DNA of 64,000 bases from Daedaleopsis sinensis (Eukaryota; Basidiomycota; Agaricomycetes; Polyporales; Polyporaceae). The stretch covers positions 2,604,001 through 2,668,000 of the forward strand of contig CM066308.1 of NCBI GenBank assembly GCA_033807695.1, read 5' to 3'. This document shows positions 26,544 through 37,135 of this stretch, in pieces. Position numbers and translations under genes: made by a program. The notes under the pieces are model-generated. The model made no database searches, was not told where the DNA came from, and saw nothing but the letters and a program-made list of their open reading frames with translations. The first letter of the stretch is position 1. Every line of letters starts with the position of its first letter.

Positions 26544-28488
26544 ATGTCCTCGACCGACATGCTCAACACCGCGCCGCGCGGCACGAAGCGAAAACGACTG
26601 GGGGGACCCCAGCGCACGAGCACGCACAAGCACGCGCGGGTCGAGCGGGCGGCCCCGGCCCCCGGGGAGCTCGTCGCGCGGAAACTGGTGCGTCTTCTGG
26701 TCTTTGGGGGAGCACGCACGAGGATGAGGAGGAGGATGCGGTCTCGCACGTACGGGTGGGGGTTCTGACGACATTGACAGCATCACGGCGTGCACGAGGT
26801 ACGCAAGGCCGCGAAGAAAGCCGTCGCGTTCGAGCTCCGCAAGGTCGTGAAGCGGCTGAAGCAGGCGAGGTGCGTGTTCCATTCCCCCTCTCCGGCTCTC
26901 GCCCTTTCTCGCGCTCTTTCCGCCGGAGCGGGCAGTCGCTGAGCGCGGACGGCCCCGTACAGAACACCGTCCGTCAAACCCAAGGGCGAGGACGCAGCGG
27001 AGCTCGAGCGGCAGCTCGAGGTGCTCAAGGTGCGTCCTCCGATTCCTCACTCGCTCTTTTACACACCCACACCCTCACGAACTCCCTTATACATCGCAGA
27101 ACGCGGACCACGAGCAGTTCGCGGACACCGCGCTGCGGACGAAGGTGCTCAAGGACAAGCTGCTCGCGCCAAACGCGGACGTCGCCGCCGCGCTCGCCGA
27201 GAAGCTCGCCGCGGCGGGCCCCGTCGCCCCGCAGGCGTCCGGGTCGGCCGCGGCGAAGGTGCACGGCCGCCTGCTCAGCTCGAAGACGGTGGCGGAGGCG
27301 GTGCGCGCCGTCGTGGATGGCCTGCGGGAGGCCGTCGATCCGTCGCTTGCGAAGGGGAGGAAGGAGAAGGAGAAGGCTGCCGGAGGGAAGGGCGACGAAG
27401 AGGGGAGTGGCGATAGCGAGGACGACGATGACGATGACGATGAGGACGAGGACGAGGACGATGAATTGGTGGGGCGGCCTGCGAAGGGGAAGAAGTCACG
27501 GCTGGTGGCGGGTGGGGCACGCGGCGGTGGAAGCGACAGCGAGAAGGAGGCGGTCGACGATGCCGGGTGGGAGTCGGGCACGGTCGATGGCGACGAAGAC
27601 GGCTGGGAATCCGGGTCCATTGACGGCGCAGACAACGGTATCGGCGTTGCAGCCTCGTCCGACGAAGAGGACGAAGAGGACGACGAGGACGGAGAGTCGT
27701 CGTCCTCGGACGCGGACCTTCGTCCGAAAACCAAACCTGCCGCAAAGGACGCGAAGGCGAAAACGAAGGCCGCATCGACCGGCGGAGGATCGACGTTCCT
27801 CCCATCCCTCTCTGTGGGCTTTACGCGCGGAGACTCGGATGCATCCGACCTCAGCGATGGCGAAGCAGAGGCGGCGGACGTGCCCCGGAAGAACCGGCGC
27901 GGGCAGCGCGCGCGCAGAGCGTACGTGCATTTCGATTCGTCTTTCTCCCCTAGCTGCCCACTCTTCTCTACTCTCTAACGGCTCGCCTTATTCTTCTTGC
28001 CAATCACCCGGCCGAGCGCCCCTCAGCCCTCCCCTCCGTCCGTTCGTGCTCTGTGCACGGCATGACGACAGCTTGCTAATTCTCGGTAAAACAGCATATG
28101 GGAGAAGAAGTACGGCAGGAACGCCAACCACGTCAAATCGAATCAGCAGCAGCAGCAGCAAGAGCAACAGCAGCGGCCCCCGAACCGCGGACGCGCGGGC
28201 CATGATCCGCGGCAGCAGCCCCAGCCGCACAACAGGCACGGAGGTGCAGGCGCAGGCGCACATTTGCCCCAGCAGCGGCAAGGTGGCCAAGGCCCGCCTC
28301 GCGGCGCACGAGACGCTCATGGTTCAGGCGGCCGCCGCAGCGACATGGGATGGAGCACGAGAGCGGGCGCGAGCGCGAGCGCGAGGGAGGAGACGGCGTT
28401 GCACCCCTCCTGGGAGGCGAAGCGGAAGCTCAAGGAGAAACTGAACCCGAGCATCGTCCCTGCCCAGGGCAAGAAGATCACCTTCTAG
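26544..28488 (+). CDS. BUD22: Bud22/SRFBP1-family ribosome biogenesis factor
   Basis: Nucleolar factor needed in yeast for early pre-rRNA processing toward the 40S subunit. Exons 26544-26687, 26781-26869, 26963-27029, 27100-27920 and 28095-28488 splice in frame to 504 residues, close to yeast Bud22 (519). The family hallmark is the C-terminus: KNRRGQRARRAIWEKKYG spanning the last intron, then ALHPSWEAKRKLKEKL and a final PAQGKKITF. The N-terminal half has the expected basic helices (EVRKAAKKAVAFELRKVVKR). The middle is very acidic (Asp/Glu runs at about 210-330), and a Gln/Gly-rich insert precedes the end motif. The start codon (MSSTDMLNTAPRG) is followed directly by basic residues and is the first in frame. 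Confidence 0.9.
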
Positions 28489-29383
28489 CTCAGACTCAAA
28501 CTCAGACTCGTCAAGATGTGGGACTTGCGGCTGTTGCGCGGTCGCCGTGTCGCGAGCTGTCCGCGCCGCTACGGTCCACCGTGGACGGTCCGTCTACTTC
28601 AACTTGCGCCGTCGCCGTCGCTGCCGTCACTGTCGGCCGCGGATGTCGTGCTGTCGTGCGACGGTGTCGCTCTGTCGTCTCGCGTTGACTGCTCCGTGGA
28701 CGCTGCAGATCGTGTACGGTTCGCCGTTTGGGTCTCCGAGGATTGTGAGGAATATATGTGCCAATATACGTGCTTTCGGGTACTGCAGATCTTTAGGTTG
28801 CCCATCCTAAACCCCATAAATCCGGGCGTTCGCCCCGACAGTAGTGCGGAGACTCGCACGTCTTCAAAATTGTGATGCATGCTCCACGATTCCAGCTTCC
28901 ATTGCCAAGGGTAATTCGCGCAAGGAAATCGTGATGTATTGATGACCGAGACCGAGGTATCATACTAGGCAAAGCCAAGGGAGAGAGACTATATGCAGCG
29001 GACGAAACTTGGAGTCAACGCGAAGGGAAGAAATACTAGATGTGCAAGAAGGGGAGATGGGGAAACATGATGGCTAGAAATACAATGTGCCAAGCACGGC
29101 TACTGCGACTGGGGCCCTCTAGCTTTCTAAGACACAGCGGGAGCGAGACCTACGAACCAGACAACATAGGGAGCTGACACAGCAAAAGCAATACGAGGAA
29201 CGAGAGGGAAGATACGCGTGTGTACATTGGGGAAGTGGAGGAGGACCGAGGGGCTCGGGCTGCCTATGCAGCTTTGCACGCCTACAAGCAGAGCAAAACA
29301 TCACGGAACAATAAACGAGATACGAGCAACGAGCAACAAGAAACGAGGAGACATATATACTGCGTCGCAGGTCGCGACCGCGC
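28489..29383. other. Convergent intergenic region
   Basis: About 0.9 kb between the 3' ends of BUD22 and the first MYND-like gene. It is probably occupied by 3' UTRs. No further gene is seen. Confidence 0.6.
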
Positions 29384-30436
29384 TCACATAGTCCGCTTCG
29401 CGCAGACGTGCCGCTTGCCGTCCCCGTTCTTTAGCCGGCACGGGCGCGAGCACCACATCTCGCCGCACTTGGGGCAGCACGGGAAGTTCGAGCCGCGCGT
29501 CCCGCACGCCGCGCACGCCGTCCGCACGCGCAGCTTCGACGCCTGCTCGAGGCTCTCGAGCACCGGGTGCAGCGTGTCCGCCGCCGGCTTGCCCGCCGCG
29601 TTGACGGGGAGCGTCGCGATAGAGTGCACGGGCGTCGCGGGCCCCGCGGACGAGGGCGCGGTGGGGAAGTAGTCCGAGCCCGAGTAGGAGGACGGCGTGC
29701 GGCAGATGGAGGGCAGGTCCGGCGAGGGCGAGGGCGAGCCGTCGCTCGACTCTGGGCGCGGCCGGGTGTGCGAGCGCGGACGGATGTGCGGCGGGGAGCG
29801 GGAATGGGCATGAGGGTGCGGGTGGGATGCGGATGCGGATGCAAATGCGGACACGGAGGTCGGAGGCGGGCGCGACGGGTCGCGGAGGTCGGACTGGTGG
29901 CGGGCGCGAACGCGCTGCGTCGTCCCGAAGCGGGACGGGGGCGGAGAGGGTTCTGGAGAGGACGCACCGGAGGAGGACCCCGCGTCTGTGCCCGCCAAAA
30001 GACTGAGCAGGCGCGGACGCGGGCTGCTCGTCGGGGTGAAGGAGCCGACGAGATCCGGGTCGTGCACCGCGGGGCGCGGCTGGGCGGGGGCCTTGGCGAG
30101 CACGGATGCGAGCATGGAAGGCAGGCGGGGACGGGGACGCGAGGACGACGCACCGACCGTTGCGGACGACGACGCGCGTGCGCGGGAGCGTATGCGCAGA
30201 TCAGGGATAGTGTGGGCGGTAGTCATGGCCGTCGACTTGGCGCGGGTGTGCGAGGAGGCCGTGGTCGGGGATGGGCTGCTGCCGCTGTCTTTGTGGGTCG
30301 GAAATGGGAGCGGCGGGGCTTTTGCGCGTTCGCTGGCGTCGTGCGGTCGGCCCTGGTCCCGTATTGCGTCCGACATGGCGTCGGTGCGTGCGGTGGACGG
30401 GTCCGGGGCGCGTACCTTTTCCGCGGCGGATGGCAT
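29384..30436 (-). CDS. Ser/Pro-rich protein with C-terminal MYND-like zinc motif (paralog A)
   Basis: A single exon of 350 residues if it starts at the ATG at 30436 (MPSAAEKVRAPD). The frame stays open further upstream, so a longer form or an upstream exon is possible. Residues 1-300 are low-complexity Ser/Pro/Arg. The last ~45 residues contain cysteines and one histidine spaced C-x2-C-x9-C-x2-C-x4-C-x3-C-x9-H-x-C, including the segments CGTRGSNFPC and KCGEMWCSRPC. Order and type (C6HC) match MYND fingers, which bind Pro-rich peptides, but the last spacing is shorter than usual and the protein stops a few residues later. A paralog with the same spacing lies 4 kb away on the same strand. The zinc-binding role is inferred; the cellular role is unknown. 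Confidence 0.7.
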   Translation of the reverse strand: MPSAAEKVRAPDPSTARTDAMSDAIRDQGRPHDASERAKAPPLPFPTHKDSGSSPSPTTASSHTRAKSTAMTTAHTIPDLRIRSRARASSSATVGASSSRPRPRLPSMLASVLAKAPAQPRPAVHDPDLVGSFTPTSSPRPRLLSLLAGTDAGSSSGASSPEPSPPPSRFGTTQRVRARHQSDLRDPSRPPPTSVSAFASASASHPHPHAHSRSPPHIRPRSHTRPRPESSDGSPSPSPDLPSICRTPSSYSGSDYFPTAPSSAGPATPVHSIATLPVNAAGKPAADTLHPVLESLEQASKLRVRTACAACGTRGSNFPCCPKCGEMWCSRPCRLKNGDGKRHVCAKRTM

Positions 30437-31044
30437 AACGTCGGGGACTTGTGTTCTGGCTGGGACTGAGACGAGACGGAGGGTGTGTGTTCTGCTGACA
30501 CGCTGCTCACCGCTTGGTTCGCCCGTCGGGGATGGCTGGAGGAGGAGGTAGGGATGAGCGAATGACGGATGGTGGTGAGATAGCGGGCGGCCATGGGGCC
30601 ATGGAGGCGGATAGATATAAGAGGTACTGACCCGATAGTGATGATGATAACGCCCAGGCTGTTTTAGGCATGGCGATACGAGTTCTGTCTCACACAACAC
30701 GGTCGACATCTGAACTCTGGCTGGGTGTGGGCAAAATGCGAGATGGAAGAGAAGGCGAGAGGAGGCTGGAAGACTTTATGGAGGCACACGACCAGGCGCA
30801 AGCTCCGAGCGCCCGTGGGTCGTCGCTTATGTCTTTTTGCCGTCCCTCGTACCTGTTCTCTTTACCCGATCACCTGGGCCCTCTGCGTCGTCTCTTCTGC
30901 CGCGATCATCTGCATCGTGTCTGTGAACACCAAAGGTTATTTCGTTCGGCACGTCGCTATCGCACCTCAGCGGCACAAAATGGTTAAAGAAGGAGCAAGA
31001 AGAGTGTACAGTTCGTTATGCAGACTGCTTTTCGCCCCATGGAA
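30437..31044. other. Upstream region of paralog A
   Basis: Possible promoter and 5' UTR of the minus-strand gene. No separate gene is seen. Confidence 0.4.
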
Positions 31045-31657
31045 TTATTTCTCTGGTCGGATGTTCGCCTCCTGATAATAGTGCGCTATCTCCGGTACGT
31101 AAACGGGCCTGTCAGGCAGCTTCTGGTCGTATTTTTGAACCTCCCCGTGCTATCCCCGTGCGTCCAAACTGTGGCACACGACCAGAAATCTGACTGGACG
31201 TGAGAAGACATGGAGGACGCCCATGAGAGATACGTCTTCCTTATGAGTACCTGCAATCCCTCCTCAGGACTGTTTGCTTTCCATGCTGCTTCTCTGTTCG
31301 AACTTCAGCTCACGGGTATCCTGCGGGTATCCGATAAGTATCGCAGGCTTCCTCGGCGGCGCTGCATAGCGCGAGGAAGAGTCGACGTACTTCGCTCGCT
31401 TACCTAGCGCCATCGCGTCATTCTCACCCTCAATATCACTCAGATAACACCGGCCGCCCGTTCCAATGCTTGTGACATAGAGCCAGAGCGGTCAACTTGA
31501 ACGTAAGGATGTAGTTATTATTCGTCATATTAACTCCCACTACTCACGTGATGACTTTGAGTCCTAGATTTTTGCAGTTGCTGAAATGACGGCGTGTCAG
31601 TAGAGCAAGTGCTCACGCATCAGGATTCCACTTGACTTGAACCAGGTCCTTGGCCAT
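31045..31657 (-). pseudogene. Decayed small protein gene with a premature stop
   Basis: A minus-strand start (MAKDLVQVKWNPDA) at 31657 is followed by two phase-consistent introns: 31616-31581 (GTGAGC...CAG) and one beginning GTGAGT at 31547 and ending AAG near 31496. The third exon then hits TGA at its first full codon, although the frame beyond is clearly protein-like (PLWLYVTSIGTGGRCYLSD, KPAILIGYPQDTRELKFEQ). Another stop follows near 31266. A terminal stretch (DRPVYVPEIAHYYQEANI) ends at TAA 31045-31047. The family is not recognised. The first TGA is one base away from a Trp codon. Confidence 0.5.
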
Positions 31658-32562
31658 GGTATGCGGAGATTGTGGTTCTCCCGTAGATGCAGACTGTGGC
31701 TGTGTTGAAAGGCAGTGCTGCCCACCGGATCCGGTAAGCCGGGAAATACCATTCGTCCATACGCCGATGAATTTGAAGGTACTTATGGTACTAAGGACAG
31801 TCGTTCGGACCACGACGAATCTAACCACTGCTGTCCGGACTTTCGCCATCCAACGTTGCAACGCCCAAATCAATGTCCTGGCAACCCCTGGCGCCGACTG
31901 TAAGTCTAGGCGCTCAAATAAACCGCCGGCGTGGGATAAGGCACTCGTGACTGTCATTCCCTTCCTCGGTATTTCTCCGCCCTGCTTGCACGGACACTAC
32001 TGAACCGCCGGGCAACATATCACCTCCCGACCGCCCACTCCTGTCCACACTCGACATTCAGACATTGCATACACCGACTGGACGACTTTCCCTGCCTCAG
32101 CCGGATTGTAGTACTGGTCAAGTCGCGCTAACATCCCAAGAACACTTATAGATCGATACGAAGTTCGCGAACGCCTCTCGCGGTCAACGTCGAATTTTAC
32201 TGTTGGCAGGTGCGTGTCCTGTCCCGGACTACCAGATATACGGGTGCCGCTCGTCCACCCAGAGCCGATGTCAAGCTGCCAGTGCTAGTACCAGTCCGAG
32301 CCAGGGCCAGCTTCTAGCGCATGCATGTGCACAGTGCATGCGCACATCCTTCTACGAAACCTTCAGAGATCGGGAATCGGACTGACTCCGTTTCTTCCTC
32401 TCCGAACAGACCGTTCCAACTAGGCAAGCAGACAGTCTCGGTCCTATCGCGCCCCACCTCTTCCTCCCGTACCCAGTAAGTGCTCTGCCTCTCCCACCGC
32501 GCTTCTCGCAGCTCCTCCGTACGGAGTATGCACGATACTAATCCAACAGAGTCCAACTAGGC
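31658..32562. other. Intergenic region
   Basis: About 0.9 kb before the thioesterase gene. It has a cysteine-rich open frame near 31650-32000 on the plus strand with no splice or domain support. I see no gene I can defend. Confidence 0.5.
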
Positions 32563-33492
32563 ATGGCCCGCCCGACCGGCATCGACCGGCTCCGCGCATT
32601 CCCAAGGGCGTCCGCGCCCAACGACGACGCGACCGCGGTCAAGAGCAACCTGTCCGAGGACGACGTGAAGCTGAGCCAGAACATCCTCGCCTACCACATC
32701 GCTCATGGACCGGGCAGCAAGGTGTTCGGGAACGGTCCCGCCAGCGGTCTGAAGCTCGTCGAGGCGTGGGTGCACCGTCGGAATAGCGGGCCCGGCATCG
32801 GCGCGACGCCTGGGCAGCAGACTCAGAGTGCCGACGACCTGGAGGGTGTGATCGTCTGCGAGCTCACGGTCACCGAAGGTGGGCAGTCCCTTGTTATCGT
32901 CGGCGTCCGCCTTCCCAGTCGTGTGTGCTGACCACGGAGTATGTATGAACCACAGAGATGCTGAACGTGCACGGGACGTTCGCGGGGGCCTGTGCGGTGC
33001 TCGTGATCGATCTGTGAGTACGCCCGCTGTGAGAGAGGCGCGAAGCCGCTGACCCCAGACCGGTCGATCGCAAGCGCGACGTTCGCGTCCCTGTTCGCAC
33101 TTTCCGCGGTCACCGGCGTGGACGCGTCCGGGTTCTCGACCTCGATGAACATCGTGTGGCACGCGCCTGCCGTCCGGTAAGTCGGGCCCATCACCTGCTC
33201 GCGCGCGGTAACTGAGCAGCGCACCTCTGCAGCGGCACGACCCTGCGGTTCGTCGGCACCTCGCTCTCCTTCAAAGGCCGTGTGGCGTCTGCGCGGTGCG
33301 AAGTGCGTCCTCCTTCTCTTCTTTTCAGACCCGTTGCGTGGATTCGCGGCGGTCTTGCTGAGCTGGTGTCTGCAATAGGTGTACGACAAGAAGTCGGGCG
33401 CCCTGCTCGTGTCTGCGACTCACCTCATCGCGCCCGTGCACGGTCTCCCCGTCGCGAAGAAGACGGGTCCGAACCCGTCGCCGAAGCTGTAA
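32563..33492 (+). CDS. Hotdog-fold thioesterase (4HBT/ACOT13-like), one junction unresolved
   Basis: Predicted to hydrolyse acyl-CoA thioesters. Five exons: 32563-32878, 32956-33013, about 33055-33176, 33233-33302, 33379-33492. The protein shows an N-terminal helix region, the hotdog motif region NVHGTFAGACAVLVIDL, a helix FASLFALSAVTGVDASGF, then STSMNIVWHAPAV, TTLRFVGTSLSFKGRVASAR and a last strand YDKKSGALLVSATHL, as in PaaI/THEM2-like proteins. All junctions are in phase except the second. Donor GTGAGT at 33014 with acceptor CAG ending at 33058 leaves exon 3 one base out of the frame that reads ATFASLFALSAV. That could be an unusual splice site, a sequencing indel, or a real frameshift. 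The length (~210 residues) is a little above the family norm because of the N-terminal extension. Confidence 0.8.
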
Positions 33493-34505
33493 CTGTGCGG
33501 GATCCCCCACTGCTGATCTTGCGTAGTTGCTGCTCATTTCGTATCCTAAGCGCGAACCCGGGGAAGAAAGGAAAGATGGTGCGAAGTGACGGCGACTGTT
33601 CGCGAATCGCCGCTCGTAGCACGCTACTATCGGTGGGCATACATACATACAATAGAAACACGCATCCTCACCGCGGCGTGAGCGTGGTCCTGAGGCTCCC
33701 GCGCGGTCATCGGCCTCTTGAACTAGACGCGAAACGCTTTACGGGTCGGCAGCGGACGCTGCTTATGCGCGCTCATTCGCCATTGCTCTAGCCTCTCGCC
33801 CGCCGGGTGCTTCGCGAACCTCAAGGCACCACAAGCAAGAGAGTGCATGTGCCCGAGAAGTTGTGAGACTCCTGATCGGCGACTTGCCATCGAATCGGAA
33901 TATCGTTGATCTCTCTCAGTCTGCTCTAGGCGGTGAGTACCGAGTAAATTGAGCAGTGCACAATTGGCAGATCCTTAGGTTGAAAGGTCGGGAATCCTTA
34001 GCCTCAGGGAGAGCAAACATGGGACGTATGATGCAGTACTGACTTCCTCAAGTTGATAGGTGCACAGTACTAGTGTGAAACTCGGAGTATTTACGTTCGT
34101 ATGACTGCAGATCTATCAATGAGCAAATTGGCAGCCTTCGTGATGCCATTGTACACGATTGCATCAGTATCAATCGGTATCGAGTGCCACTGGGAAAGCC
34201 CGTTCGTAAACGTAGACGTCCTCATTGCATACAAGATGTACATATGCGTGTAGTGTCTAGAAATACAGCATGGTCATATGATAGTCTAACAGTCACCGGC
34301 CCCAGAGAGCCCGTCACCAGGGCATAGTACTGAACAATCAGCGACTGTGTATGTATGTAACGTCCACCCCTCTCCACTGTAAGTACATTGATCCTGATGT
34401 CGAGGCGACCCCGGGGATGAACGCGAGGTCCCAGCTTCTGCTCCTCACATGCCTCCGACCACAGCCCAGGGCCACAGCCTCGAGCTCCCCCGCCGACCAC
34501 AGTAC
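33493..34505. other. Intergenic region
   Basis: 1 kb between the thioesterase (+) and MYND-like paralog B (-) 3' ends. No gene is seen. Confidence 0.6.
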
Positions 34506-35747
34506 TCAGTGGCCGACAGCGACCTGCAAGGCCCCATGGCCACGCGAGGGGCAAACGTGCGCGCCCGCACCGTCCCTGCCCACCCGGCAGTCGCGCGAGC
34601 ACCACCGCACGCCACATTTCCTGCAGCTCGGGAAGTTCGCGCCCTTCGTGCCACACTGCGAGCACTCGCCCGGGACGCTGTACGGCGACGTGCGCTCGAG
34701 CGCCTCGAGCGCCGTGGGCAGCTCGTGCGCCGCCGCCACCGCCACCGGAGGGAGCTCGTGCGGGAGCAGCGACTGCGTGCGCGGGGTGGCGGGCGCCTCG
34801 GAGGAGGACGCGGTGTCGACGGAGTCGATCGACGGCGTGGGGCTCGAGGAGCGATCGCGCGCGGAGGGCCGCGGGCGCGGGTGCTGCTCCGCGCCCCTGC
34901 TGGGGGCAATCGCGCGTGGGGCGCTGAGTGGGGAGGGGCTGGACGCGGAGCTCGAAGAAGAGGAAGATGAAGAGGAGGAAGAGGAAGAGGAGGCAGATGA
35001 GCGGCGAGAAGGGGCGTGGGCGGAGCGGGTTAGCGCGCGGGACGGCCGCTCGTCGACGGGGATGGCGCCCATGCAGGAGAGGAGGGAGTCGCGTGCGGTG
35101 GAGAAGTAGCTGTAGTTGGCGGCCGCGTCGTGGTTCTCGAGGGCGATCGAGGACAGGGCGGGACTTTTCAGGGAGACGGGGAGCCCGCTGGTGAGCGTTC
35201 CCGACACCTTGGGGAAAGACAGAGTTCGTCCCCTAGTCTCCGGACGAAGTGGTGACGTTGGAAGAGGTGCATGAGGACTGGCCTCCCGTTCGGAAGACGT
35301 AGCTTCGTCTCGCTGTAGTAGACGTGTGACTTCAAAGGCTGGTACGGTAGTCCAGTAGCACTCACCAGCCGCGAAGAGGACCTCGCCTTCAGTCCAACGT
35401 TGGAAGGAGACACCTTGGGCAGGTGTGCATGCGCACAGGGCATGCCACCTGTTCGATAACGCGATTGGTCAAGTTTGGTCAGTATGTGGCTACGGCGGGG
35501 CTACAGGAGGCCGACTTACTCCGGCGTGGAACGCAGCAGAGGAGTTGGGCGGCCTCTTTGCTTTCGCCGATTTCTCGAAGGAAATCCTCGAAATGGTTCA
35601 GCGCCGGGTGAGCACCAGGCATAGTATGAGGAGCCCGCTAGTTGGGCAAAGGATTAGACATTGTGTGGCCAATGATGATGTCATTGAGAGACGCACCTTG
35701 ACGGTCGGGCGGGGAAGGCTTGCGTGTCGGAGAGAAGCTGAAGCCAT
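34506..35747 (-). CDS. Ser/Pro-rich protein with C-terminal MYND-like zinc motif (paralog B)
   Basis: One consistent model has four exons on the minus strand (35747-35697, 35637-35520, 35448-35366, 35207-34506) and 317 residues. It begins MASASLRHASLPRPTVK and continues with HPALNHFEDFLREIGESKEA. Near the end it carries C-x2-C-x9-C-x2-C-x4-C-x3-C-x9-H-x-C (segments CGTKGANFPSC and KCGVRWCSRDC), the same spacing as paralog A. A poly-Ser run and the SPTPSIDSVDTASS stretch precede it. The weak point is the third intron (35365-35208). It has a good GTGAGT donor, but its sequence is open and reads protein-like in the exon 3 frame (SETKLRLPNGRPVLMHLF). That part may therefore be coding, with a frame break before exon 4. 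Function unknown; zinc binding and protein-protein contacts are inferred. Confidence 0.65.
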
Positions 35748-37135
35748 AGTAAGGTGCAGGAGATGTGTGAAGCCGTAGAAAAGCCGGTGTAGAGGTGTTT
35801 GGTATGATATGATGAGGCTAGACGAGGAGGAAGACGGGCAGCGTTATATACCTACGCGAGCAGTAGCGCGAATCTGGGATGAGCGCAAGCTATGATCACA
35901 CGAGCTGCTCCGAGCTAACGCCCCGTGGCATCAGGGAAGCTTTCGCCTCAGGCGGTGGCTTTCGGCAGAACTGCGGACTACCCAACGAGGAGACCACCGA
36001 TAAGCCAAATCTGAGAAGTTGGCGGCTTGAAATGAGAGAAGTCGACCAAGCGCGCTCTACGAGGGAAGAGGTAACTGCGGGGCTTGCAGTCGTTGGCTGC
36101 TTTGCAAATCATGAGGTGTCCTAGGATCCGTTGCGCGATGCCTTGCGGGAACGTCCATGCAGGTTCACCGAGTGTATCGCAGTTCTGCGCTCGGTGGCCG
36201 CGATGGGAGGCCCTTGGCTATGCGCGGTTGCTGGCGAGCATTCGAGAAGGGTCGACAGTCAACGCTGCCATGTTGATTTCGCAGACCAATGAAACTGTGG
36301 AACAGAGACGGAACATGTGGTGGTGGTCGGATCGAGAGAGACCTCCTCATGTTTCTCCTCCGCTGTGACCGTGACAGTCGGCAAATCCCACGTCTCCGTC
36401 ACGCCCACGTCCGGTTGCTTTCCTCAAGTTTACTCTTGTATCTCCATTTAGCCTTAGACTCTGTCCATCGGCTTGCGGTCCTCTCGTCCGACTTTTGTGA
36501 TTCTAGTTCGTCGGGGAAAATATGTCGTGAAGTTTTACAGGTACGCCTTCCCAAGGCTAGAGCTCTTGTGGTGTAGCAGCAACTCACTAACTGGCAACTT
36601 ATCTTGTCCGCAGACGCAATTGCAACCACCTTACGTACAACGACCAACTTTACTGTTTACAGGCTCGTGTGACTTCCGCACATGACAACACCTCATTCAC
36701 TGAAGGCCGCAAACGTCCCGTAATTGCTGAGAATTGCACGTCAACGACACTCCTGTCTTGCAAGTTTCTCCGGCTCGCTCAGCTACTGATCCACATCGCA
36801 CATGCGAGTTTTCTCCACCACGTCGCATCGAACGTCTCTATGGGCTGTGTTTGTCGCGTCAATCATGAGTCTTCTACTACTCTAGTCCAGGATCACGCTC
36901 AGTGGGCTGTTGGATCATTAGCTAACACATGACGACCTAGCCACCCTGGATAGCGCAACGCGGCAACCTCCTCTCCCCTCCTAGCGCAGTACAAGAGCAA
37001 GAGAAAGGATGTGCGCACTCCAAGGACGAAGCGGTGGGAACCATCCAGACCCTCCGCGGCCCGCTCGAGCAATGAGCAAACGACAAGCCGCCGCTCGCGC
37101 CCAGGTCGGATGAGTGGCCCGCAGTTGGAGTGGCT
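35748..37135. other. Intergenic region
   Basis: Upstream of paralog B and beyond. Short open frames on both strands were examined, and none joins others or shows a domain. No gene is seen. Confidence 0.5.
35844..35850 (-). promoter_or_regulatory. Possible TATA box of MYND-like paralog B
   Basis: TATATAA on the minus strand about 97 bp before the ATG of the gene that starts at 35747. Position and sequence fit a core promoter; there is no direct evidence. Confidence 0.35.

Noticed and set aside
31441..31500. DRSGSM motif resembling a von Willebrand A metal site
   Set aside because: It occurs in a frame that stops after about 18 codons. The neighbouring protein-like frame is a different one, so the match is likely chance.
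31650..32003. Cysteine-rich plus-strand open frame
   Set aside because: It starts inside the minus-strand decayed gene and has no signal peptide or conserved spacing. There is no support beyond cysteine content.
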